A DNA stretch of 64,000 nt. Source: Usnea hakonensis (taxonomy: Eukaryota; Ascomycota; Lecanoromycetes; Lecanorales; Parmeliaceae). Positions 1 through 9,100 of this stretch are shown piece after piece (the first letter of the stretch is position 1; every line of letters starts with the position of its first letter). The notes under the pieces were generated by a model. That model ran no database searches. It was not told the DNA's origin and saw only the letters and a list, made by a program, of their open reading frames with translations. Where the stretch lies: positions 1 through 64,000 of the forward strand of contig BLJB01000118.1 in the NCBI GenBank assembly GCA_013423325.1. Direction: 5' to 3'. Position numbers and translations under genes: made by a program.

Positions 1-39
<39 letters not shown>

Positions 40-90
40 CCCCCCCCCAAACCCCCCCCCCCCCCCCCCCCCCTCCTCTTCAACCATCCC
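1..90. repeat. poly-C low-complexity tract at window edge
   Basis: The first ~90 bases are almost pure C, broken only by a few T and A. It is not the fungal telomere repeat (CCCTAA). It could be a real C-rich microsatellite able to form i-motif/G-quadruplex structures, or an artefact of a contig end. No coding content. Confidence 0.8.
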
Positions 91-110
91 CCAAATGCCC
101 CCCCTCCCCA

Positions 111-254
111 TCAATCCTCCTCCTCATCCGACTCCCTCCGATTCCTGCTCAGGGAAAGCTGGTTCTGAATCGCATAGATGCCGTAGCCGACGGCGGCCAG
201 GACGACGAAGAGGACTATGATGATGATTGCGACGACGATGTTGCGTTGGACCAT
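111..254 (-). CDS. 47-residue single-pass membrane protein
   Basis: Short ORF read from ATG at 254. The open frame extends further upstream, but that part is low-complexity Pro/Ser/Thr/His, so the internal Met is preferred. The product starts MVQRN, runs into an unbroken hydrophobic segment (about residues 6-28, very rich in Ile/Val/Leu) and ends in a basic then acidic tail (SRNRR...SDEEED). This is the shape of a small single-span protein such as an ER or mitochondrial micro-subunit. No family is recognised. A conserved function is inference only; RNA or conservation data would be needed to confirm translation. Confidence 0.45.
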   Translation of the reverse strand: MVQRNIVVAIIIIVLFVVLAAVGYGIYAIQNQLSLSRNRRESDEEED

Positions 255-1564
255 TGTTGCGGGATGGGATGAAGATGTAGATGGGTGGGTGGTGGAGGTT
301 GTTGTTGGTGGGGATTGAAATGGAGGGGTGTGGTGGTGGAGAGGTGGGTGGTTGGCGGGGGACGGTGACGGAGCTGAAAGCAGGTGAACTCTGGACGTGA
401 GACTTCTCCTTTTTGCGGCCTCTTGCAAGTCGCTGTGAAATCGAACAGAGGTAGGTATCGATAAGTAGAATCGGAAAAGCTCGCCCGGTAAACAGCCAAC
501 GCAGCTAGTTCGGAGGCCAATGCTCTATACTCGATGCTCACGAATAATTTCAGGGAGGTGTAAATTTCCTCGTTGAGCTCGGATGACTTTTTTATGTGGA
601 AGGGAACAGGTATGAGGAGGGCATGGATTTTTGTGAATTGGGTTTAGGGCCGTGTTTACGGGTCTGCATGGCGGGGCAACGGTTGAGGGCGTTGCCAAGC
701 TGGTTGCTTGGCGTGCGGGTTGATGCTGAAGTCCATTGCATCTCGTTTTACTTCGTCTCCTTTGTCATTCTCTTCTTCTCTTCTCATACTACGAACATTC
801 CCTAGCACTTTTGTTTTTCCGTCTCCCCTTCAGCTTCTTTCCACTCCTTCCACCTTTTTCCTCTACTGTAGCTGGTCCACACCATAACACTCTCTCTATC
901 CCTATTGTCCATCTCCGTCGTTGCAATTGCACTCACCAAATCCACTCCTGTCCCACCGCTCACTCCGTTACTCGCAAGAATGGCGGTACTCTTTGTCCCT
1001 TTGTCACGGGCATCAACAAGCGTTTCCAATGCATCATTTGCGAAAAGCACCGTGGGAAACCGTTTTCGAATACTTCTTCATTCGCTGTCAGCACTTCTTT
1101 CTGTATCTCCAAGTCCTCAATCACCTACTCTGCGCCCTAACTCATTTGCGTTACCATCTGAGAGCCTTGCAACACTATTAAGCCGTTGCTCAACCTCCCA
1201 GATTCGTGTAGGAGGTTTTGCGCTCGAGACATCTAGACTACTCCGATGAAATAGAATCTTGCTGCCACGCTTTGACGCAATAGTCTTTAGTCGTGCCTGT
1301 CTGCTAGAACGCTATCATCGGCGAAGTGTGACTTGAATTCGTGGTGTCTAAGACGCAAATATTGCGGCAAATGCTTCAATTCATACCACGGTAGTGAAAG
1401 CCTGATTCTATCTTCGAAGCAATGGCATTTCTGAGGCGTCAGAATTACTTGCAGCCATACTAAGGGTATATTTTGAAATTTAATAACCCCAGAAAATCCC
1501 GGATCCATCTTGGCTGATTGAGGCATGCCCACGATGATAATAATTAGGTCCATTCTTCGAGGTG
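255..1564. other. intergenic region, no gene supported
   Basis: About 1.3 kb. It contains a pyrimidine-rich stretch (about 760-900) that could be a leader or promoter. Several short ORFs overlap each other in different frames without codon-like composition. One frame near 915-1070 carries spaced Cys residues but has no convincing start or splice structure. I see nothing to annotate. Confidence 0.5.
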
Positions 1565-2897
1565 TCAATCACAATTTCTCAATTTTTCACCGAGCCACCG
1601 CCCGATTTCGAGCGCGTGCTTCTCGTCCCAGAGTCCAATGCCATCCCTATGCACAATTTCAAAATCCCTCTTGACGCTCTTCGCCTGGGCTACCCCGTCA
1701 GCTCCCGAGTTCTCGAAGCTCCTTCGCATCCTCTTCACGAGGTACGCTCCTTGATCGGCAAGTATGCAATCATTCCCTACGTCCACCTTCGTCCAAGGTA
1801 GCATCAGATTCGAGCCCCATGGGGGGTACCGGAGACGCCATCGTTCCTTCACTACAGGTGGTACGGGAGAATACTCCTCTTCCGGAACACCGTTGAGAAG
1901 GCTGTATTCGATAGACGGATCGACCTCATCCGATAACTCAGTTCTAGGGGAACAGAAAAACAGCAGCGGACTTGCAAAGGGATCGAAATATCTCTCTGGT
2001 TTCGAGAAGAAAGTATTTCGAATGTTGCAAAGGCCAGTAACAGTAAGAGACTCGTTGTCAGCGCCTCCAGGAGAACCGCCGCCTTTGCGGAAAATTTGTG
2101 CCGGGGATATGTTCGGTTTTGGGTCCCTTGGGATCAACGCCGTCCAATCGAGGATCGGGTTTCCGACAGCCAGTGCGCTGATGCCTTGGGGCTCGAAGTC
2201 TTCATGCGTAGAGGAACACTCTGTCACGGCCAGCATCGTAGCTAGGGCGCCCCCAACAAGCTCGCCGCATATGCCGATGTTGGAGGGTTTAGTTGCCGTC
2301 ATCTGACCTTTGTAGAATGTGTGACTACGGGCCAGGTTTTTTCGGACCCAATCATATCCGCTCAATACCTGTACAGCTCTTTTAATTCCAAGTCTTTCTG
2401 TAGGATATAAGAAGGACCGACCGAGTGTATTGGAATTGGGTAGCGATCTTTCGTCGAGAGTCGATAATTTATCTCGACAGCGGTAGCGTTTGCGCCAAGG
2501 GCGAGCTCTTTGAGAAAAGATTCATTCTGCGTCCTTGTAGGAACGCCCGGCCTCAGGAAGATGATGATCGGGCTATCAAATCCTGGCCTGGGAGGTTGAC
2601 GAATCCTACAAAGGTATTAGTAGGCCATATGTTATATGTGTTTAGATGTAATGTGTTCACTCACCGTAATTCGACTGGCTTCCCAATGCCAACTTTGACC
2701 TTGACAAGGCTTTCGTCGTCTATATTCTTGACGCTTGGTGTGCCATTCGAGTGGTAGTGACACCGTTCTACCTTGGCGCGATTCTCAGCAATTTGCAACC
2801 TTGAAATCGAAGGAGTATCACTGAAAAGATCTCTCGTTTTCTTTGAAATTCGAATCCGCAAGGCGAATGAACATGGTAGCATGGCGAGCAAGTGCAT
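1565..2897 (-). CDS. fungal alpha/beta-hydrolase with Cys at the nucleophile elbow
   Basis: Three exons: 2665-2897, 2422-2605 and 1565-2368. Intron 2606-2664 has GTGAGT, a TACTAATAC branch site and TAG. Intron 2369-2421 has an unusual GTCGGT donor but restores the reading frame (PIHS to VLSGYDWV). The product is ~406 aa. The oxyanion-side strand (IIIFLRPG) lies near residue 95, then VEINYRLS and the conserved RYPIPIH. The nucleophile elbow near residue 173 reads GICGE, so Cys replaces the usual Ser, as in dienelactone hydrolases. A candidate catalytic His (FEIVH) is near residue 378. The family is a fungal alpha/beta-hydrolase with no assigned substrate. The start is the first ATG of exon 1; a Met five codons later is also possible. 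It is divergent from the histidine phosphatase gene. Confidence 0.8.
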
Positions 2898-3232
2898 TCG
2901 CAGAGGTACGAGTACTTTTTCGGTCGCGCTGGGTTAGGGTTACGAAGAAGCTATATCTTTACCCGAATACTCGCCGGTGTTATCTCCGGCTGACTCGGAG
3001 ATAATATTAGCGCCAATCGATTTGGGGAATGGTGGGGCGTGCATCAAATATACCTCAGGCAAGAATGAATATGAGTCAATTTTTTTGGCAGATTTTCCAC
3101 ATTCTCGTCCATGTTTCCCATCGATCCTACCGTCATTTGGAGGCAAGATTATGGATATAGAGCACATTACTAAAAACGTTTTGTAAGGCACATTTCAAAA
3201 CTCCCTCGACACAATCTGACAACGCTTTCACC
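2898..3232. promoter_or_regulatory. shared divergent promoter region
   Basis: 335 bp separate the start codons of the divergent hydrolase and histidine-phosphatase genes. A telomere-like GGGTTAGGGTTA (a telobox on the opposite strand) sits at 2931-2942, about 34 bp upstream of the hydrolase ATG. Promoter function is inferred from position. Confidence 0.4.
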
Positions 3233-4086
3233 ATGGCACCCATAATTCACTTCGTCAGACATGCTCAAGGTAAGACTCCAATAGCTCAGAGAGCGACAAC
3301 TTCCCTGCTGACTCGATAGGCTACCACAACCTCTCTGTGGCCAACCATAGCATGCCAGATCCACTCCTGACTGATTTGGGGGAAGAACAATGCCACAAGC
3401 TCGCCCGAGACTTTCCCTATGAGAACTCAATCGGTGCGATAGTCGCCTCGCCACTCCGCCGAACCATCTATACAGCCTTGTATAGCTTCAAGCCTCTATT
3501 AGACAAGGGCATGCAGGTCATCGCTCTCCCAGAGCTCTGCGAGACGGCTGACGTACCGTGCGACACGGGCAGTGATGTCGGTATGCTTACAGAGGAAATG
3601 AAAGGCAAACCTGTGGATTTGAGTAGGGTAAAGGAAGGGTGGAATGTCAAGACTGGGAAGTGGGCACCCACTGCGAAAGTGATCATAAAAAGAGCGAGAG
3701 AGGCGAGGCAATGGTTAAAAGCCAGACCCGAAGATGAGATTGTTGTTGTCACCCACGGCGGGTTCCTTCATTATTTGACCGAGGATTGGTCGGACTACAA
3801 AAAGGCCTGGGGTACGAATAGTGGCAAGGATACCGGTGGCATTACGGCTGACAGATGCTGTTTAGGTACTGGCTGGAGAAATGTCGAATATCGGTCCTTC
3901 AACTTCGCCGACGAAGACGGCGAAAACGCCTCTTTAGTCGAAACGAAGAGTTCCAGAGAATCGAGACGTGGCACCGAGATACCCTTGACGAGGGAAGAAC
4001 GTATGCAATTGAGAGAGACAGCGACAGGGACGAAGACGGAGGATGGCGATCTTCAACCTGTACAGGCTGTGCAAGCAAAGGTGTGA
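3233..4086 (+). CDS. histidine phosphatase (phosphoglycerate-mutase-like)
   Basis: Two exons, 3233-3269 and 3320-4086, joined inside the Gly after MAPIIHFVRHAQ. The intron is 50 bp (GTAAGA...TAG). The product is 267 aa. The catalytic motif reads FVRHAQG, with RHA in place of the textbook RHG; this variant is usual in fungal cytosolic members of the superfamily. Other landmarks are ASPLRRTIYTA (about residue 60), which binds phosphate, and VVTHGGFLHYL (about residue 175) with the second catalytic His. The C-terminal ~60 residues are charged and probably disordered. It probably dephosphorylates a small phosphorylated metabolite; true glycolytic mutase activity is unlikely because the family is a generic phosphatase. 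Substrate unknown. Confidence 0.88.
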
Positions 4087-5124
4087 TGACTTGTGAGTAT
4101 GACCTCTTCCGCATCATGGTAGAGGCAATGCTTTGCAGAATGATGACAACATGGGGTGGATCCGGGCATATCGAGAGACTTGGATAGACCCAGAAAGGCG
4201 ATAGAGCGTAGATCATAGACCATAGACCATAGACGCTCCAACAGCTTTCGTCTTCATAATTAGCGTCCATGCAAGATATTCCGGATTGCCCGAAATGGGT
4301 CGATGATTGATCGTGTACTGTACTTGCATATGCTCGTTTCCACTCTCTGTTTTAATTCCGCTGCCTAGTCCAATCGAACGAATCTAGAAGCCTACGAATA
4401 GGAACTCGTTCAACCACTCTTTCCAAATCAAAATGTTACTGTTATCCGGAAGCCGACGACCACAGAGATTCTCAGTTGAATGGTATCATACTAGGACAAT
4501 TTGACTGCCGATCCAGTCTTGTTTTGTTGAAATACCCACTGGGATACCCTCGCAGAAGGTCAAAATGTTTCTCGTTTCCACGATATGATAGAAGGTACTC
4601 ATTTCCGCCACCGGATCGATGCTGGAATCGAGCCTTTGCATTGCAGATACAAAGTCCTTCTACGGGATTCAATACCACGTTCGATCCTGAAAGTATCTCC
4701 GACACACTCCAACCTTCGCGGAGATTCAGGCCTTTGGCCTGGAGGAAATGTAGAATAGAATTTAGGTCTCAACTTCAGTAAGGTATCTGTCCTTGGTCCA
4801 CCTTGTTTTCGAACTGATCCTCCTTGGGATTTGGAGCAGTAGTAACATTCACGATGTACCTTAGTAAGCAATGGAATTATCGGTTGATATATATGCTAGT
4901 ATTGAGAATATATTGTAGTATTGAGAGTATCAAGCATTGAGTTCCTTGTATATACCTTATTTTTGGAAAAGTTCGTCATTTTATCTTGGCATGGCCAAGG
5001 CCGACTCCACGCGGAATTCATGGCGGAGCAAATCAAGTGTCACTCATTATATTAACCAGTCTGCCCCCTCCCTCTTCCAACCTTCCCCAACTCAATCACC
5101 CGGAGGAACTGATTTGTCCTAACT
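4087..5124. other. intergenic region with a short tandem repeat
   Basis: No gene supported. Near 4210-4232 the heptamer CATAGAC is repeated about three times. Around 4880-4935 the sequence is AT-rich with repeated TATTGAGA-like words. The last 200 bp form the likely promoter of the Ysc84 gene. Confidence 0.5.
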
Positions 5125-6468
5125 ATGCCGTTTGGAATTAACAACCCTTTTCCTACCTCTGTAGCCAGCGAGTGCAAGAAAGCCGGAAAGGTGAGCTCGT
5201 GTCGCTCATGGAACTCATCTCGGCATCGCTAATAGACATTGCCTTGATAGGTTCTCGCATCGTTCGTAGATCCTCGGCAATCATTCGGCCCAGACAAGGT
5301 CATACCGCCTCAGATACTAGCCAACGCAAAGGTGGGAAACTTTGTCCACCCGCTTCTGTTATTTCGCACACTGACAGATCGCCATAGGGTCTTGCTATCA
5401 TCACCGTCCTTAAAGCCGGTTTCCTAGGCTCTGGTCGTTTCGGTTCCGGCGTTGTCATTGCACGTCTCTCCGATGGTACTTGGTCAGCGCCTTCAGCTAT
5501 TGCGACTGGTGGCGGTGGCTTTGGCGGGCAAATAGGATTCGAGCTTACTGACTTCGTCTTCATCCTAAATGATGCAGCTGCGGTCCGCACATTCTCTCAG
5601 AAAGGGTCTCTCACACTTGGAGGCAATGTATCAATTGCCGCAGGACCTGTTGGGCGCAACGCAGAAGCCGCTGGAGCAGCCAGCTTGAAAGGTGTGGCTG
5701 GGGTGTTCTCATATTCGAAAACCAAGGGTCTCTTCGCTGGTGTCAGCTTAGAAGGAAGTGTACTGATAGAACGCCGTGACGCAAACGAGAAACTCTACAA
5801 CAGCCGTATCACAGCTCGCCAGCTACTAGAGGGCGGTGTCCGCCCACCTCCGGCCGCCGAACCCCTCATGAGGGTCTTGAACTCAAGAATCTTCGCCGGC
5901 GTAACGCCATCATCTTCTGATGCCATGTATAACGATATCCCTATATACGATGATAACCATGATAACGTGGTTTGGCAAGGCGGTTCAGGCCGTGGCTATA
6001 ATGAAGGCGTGCGCACCAATCGCACAGGATCTATGGCAAACGATTACGAATACAATGACGCTCCCAAACGAGCCAGTACCTGGAACGATGATGCTTATGA
6101 TCGACCGCCCAACAGTGGAGGTCGAAGTCGGACCAATACCGTGGGAGAGGACTATTCGTACAGTGACTCACCGAAGCCTGGCAGACCTACGGCGCCGAAG
6201 CCAAAGTTTACACCAAAGCCGGCGGCGGGAGCGACGGGAAAAGATCAGGCAATTGCGTTATTTACGTTTGACGCGGACCAGGCGGGTGACCTGGCTTTCA
6301 AGAAAGGGGAGATTATCACGATCACGAAGAGAACAGAAAATGCATCAGACTGGTGGACGGGAACGATTGGAACTAGGACGGGAATCTTCCCTAGGTATGT
6401 GAACTGCTTTGTTGTTCTTATGGATGTATCATCTAACATTTGATAGCAATTATGTGGAAGCTATCTAA
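5125..6468 (+). CDS. YSC84: Ysc84/Lsb3-type actin-patch protein with C-terminal SH3
   Basis: Four exons: 5125-5190, 5251-5331, 5388-6394 and 6447-6468, all GT-AG and in phase. The product is 391 aa. The N-terminal ~220 residues are the lipid- and actin-binding SYLF/Ysc84 domain: start MPFGINNPFP, the conserved GLAIITVLKAGFLGSGRFG, and LIERRDANEKLY. A low-complexity linker rich in Asp, Asn, Tyr and Pro follows (about 225-330). The C-terminal SH3 domain (about 333-391) has ALFTFDADQ, DWWTG and the final GIFPSNYVEAI. The last exon has only 22 nt; without that splice the SH3 would be cut before its conserved NYV. In yeast the family acts in endocytic actin patches, binding PI(4,5)P2 and Las17. 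Confidence 0.93.
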
Positions 6469-6880
6469 CATAATCATACCAACGACACTGCCATTTAATT
6501 CATTTTCAGCGCACGCAATTAGCAAGCGATGGAGTTCGGTTCGGAGATGGTCTGCGAGGATCGTTGTGCATTTAATTTCAATTCCTAGTAATTCAATGTT
6601 TGGCGTTTTTGTAGATAGCCCGCCAATATTGGGGCTTTTGTGGAGTACTTGATATGTCAAAAGATTTGCTCATAGGAAATGTCACATAGACAACAACAAG
6701 ACACGTAGACACACCCATCTTTTGCTACTGGCCATCAGGAGTTCCGGGCGCTATAGGTGACAAATGCGTTGTTGGAAGCTATGCCCTTAAAGCTCTTGCA
6801 CTTGTGAATAGTTTCTTTTTTTTTTTGCTTTCCTTTTCTACGACTTCCCATTTGTCCATCTCAAAACCCCTTTGAAAACC
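6469..6880. other. intergenic region / SDR promoter
   Basis: No gene seen. It holds the 3' flank of the Ysc84 gene. A T-rich tract (about 6810-6845) lies just upstream of the dehydrogenase start, a common fungal promoter feature. Confidence 0.5.
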
Positions 6881-8630
6881 ATGCTCACAATCTCACGCTA
6901 TATCCGGCCAAAGTCTCTTTTCTCCATACAATTCCTCTCCTCAAGATCAACAATCTCAAGCCTAGACCTCCGCCTACCATTTTCGTCCTCCCACTGCCAC
7001 AACGATAAGAACAAGACAGAGGTACCAATAGCTAGCTACACGAAACCGAAAGCCAATGGCACCAATGTAGCCGCAGAGCGGACAGTACTCACGGTGGATG
7101 AGTCCGAATCTGCTACACCCAAATTAATCGTAGGAGAAGATGTCAGTCGCAAGGCAGTGGCCTTTGATAGGAGTATTGTTCTCAAGATGACTCCTACGAT
7201 GAAGAGGTTCACACTTGAGGGTAAGGTGGCTGTTGTGACGGGGTGAGTATTTGCCAGGCTTCTTGAGTGTGTTGTCTTAGTGCTACATACTACTTCTCCC
7301 CTTATTTGGATGTCTTCTTATTACTACGTTCTATCATCATTGTTTATTACAGAAACATGGACACATCAATCAAAAATTGTGATCTGAAGCAATGTTACAT
7401 ACACATGGCATGCCTCTCGCGTCATCTCCATGCCCCAAACACGTCTGACCACAAACCCACATCCGCCTATACAGCGGTGCCAGAGGCTTAGGCTGGAACA
7501 TGTCCCAAGCGCTCGCCGAAGCCGGCGCTCAAGCCGTTGCCCTCCTCGACCTGAAGCAGGATCTGGGGGACGCGGCCGCTGCGGAACTACACTCGTCAAC
7601 GGGCATACCGGCCCAATTCTACAAAGTCGACGTCCGGGACGCAAACGCCATCGCAGACGTGGTGGCCAGAATAGTATCAGACCTAGGTTCCGTAGACATT
7701 GTGATCAATTCGGCTGGGATTGTGGAGTAAGTCGGAGCGCCATCCATCCATCCATCTATCCTCCCGTGCCTCCACCCATTTTTGTCCCCCAAAATCACCC
7801 ATACCCATCTCCCCCAATGATTTCAAAATCGTCACTGAATTGCAACCCGAAAAAGCTCCAACATCAAAGCCGAAACCTACGACGCCGCCCTGTTCCGCAA
7901 GCTCCTCGACATCAACCTGACCGGCTCGTTCCTCGTATCCCAAGCCTGCGCCAGGCACATGATCACCGCCCGCACGGGCGGCTCCATCATATTCCTCTCC
8001 TCTATCGCAGGTCTCCGCGTCCTGCACCCGCAGCAACAATGTGCCTACAAGTAAGTCTTTCCCTCCGATCCAGCAACACGCTCGCTCAACCCAGAAACCG
8101 CCCCTCCCCTCCCCTCCCCTCCAAAGCCGCTTATATTATCTGCCCCTACATTCCCCCTTTCTCTTCCCCAACCACCCCACTCCAACCCCAACCCAGACCC
8201 GTCACAACCAAATAACCCCCTTCCCCCCAAACTCCAGCGCCTCCAAAGCCGCCGTCGCCCAACTCGCCAAATCCCTCGCCGCGGAATGGGCCCCCCACGC
8301 CATCCGCGTCAACACCATCGCGCCGGGGTACATGGACACGGCGCTGAACCGCGAGGCGCTGCTGGAGGGCCAGAAGAAGCATTGGAGCGCGGCGACGCCG
8401 ATGGGCCGGATGGGCAGGCCCGACGAGTTGAACGGGTTGGCGGTATTTTTGGCCAGCGGCGCGAGCGGATTTGTGACGGGGGCGGAGATTTTGGCTGATG
8501 TGAGTTTTTTTCTTCTTCTCTTTCTTTCTCTTTGGGAAGGGGGTCTTTTTCGGCGTGATACGTTTGTGGGGAAGGTGGGGGGAGAAGTGGCTAATGTTTG
8601 TGGGTGTAGGGAGGCTATGCGGTGTACTGA
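6881..8630 (+). CDS. short-chain dehydrogenase/reductase with N-terminal extension
   Basis: Five exons: 6881-7242, 7475-7726, 7856-8050, 8238-8499 and 8610-8630. The product is 363 aa. The first ~110 residues precede the SDR fold. They begin with an Arg/Ser-rich, acid-free stretch (MLTISRYIRPKSLF) that looks like a mitochondrial presequence. The Rossmann fold follows: KVAVVTGGARGLGWN (cofactor site, TGxxxGxG), an NSAG-type motif after strand 4 (INSAGIV), SSIAG, then the catalytic pair in CAYNASKAA (Tyr-x3-Lys). APGYMDTAL and the C-terminal GGYAVY, the latter on a 21-nt exon, complete it. It resembles fungal polyol/sugar-alcohol dehydrogenases (arabinitol or sorbose type). Substrate and the mitochondrial location are inference. 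Introns 1-3 are large for this window (232, 129, 187 bp) and the second and third are C-rich. Confidence 0.87.
8102..8123. repeat. CCCCT tandem repeat in SDR intron
   Basis: About four direct copies of CCCCT within intron 3 of the dehydrogenase gene. The complementary strand has four runs of four G and could form a G-quadruplex. Confidence 0.7.
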
Positions 8631-9100
8631 GTGTGATGTCTATTATGATCGGCTGTGGGAGAGTAGATGGGCGGCAGAGTCTCAAGAGCAGAGATGCGTT
8701 CACTTGGGGGGAGGGGAGCTTTCACGATTTGGGATTTGCAATGTATAACATCGTGTTTGCGGAGGTATTCAAGATCATGGAGTGGTTTTTTTTTCTTTCT
8801 ATCTTCATTCAAGAGAAAATCTACCAATGGGAGGAGGAAATTTGGCTTACGAGCTGGAAACAAAGGCAGGATGCTGGGGTTTGGAGACCAAATCTTCAAG
8901 GTGAGCATGAACGGTGGATGCTTCTTTCGTAGGGAAAAATGATGGCAAGCGGTTGCAGGATTTGGATTGATTTTAGCTCGTGTGTCTTGCTTCTTGACCT
9001 TTCTGAGACTTCCAATCATTGATTATTCTTCAGCGGATCTACGAGATTAACGTGGACCATGAATCAGAGCCAGCAATACCATTAACGGGTGGCATTGCAC
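8631..9100. other. convergent intergenic region
   Basis: 3' flanks of the dehydrogenase (plus) and the GTPBP1-like gene (minus). No coding signal or clear terminator element was seen. Confidence 0.5.

Noticed and set aside
736..1140. Cys-containing ORF that might be a small zinc protein
   Set aside because: No ATG in good context, low-complexity first half, other frames equally open.
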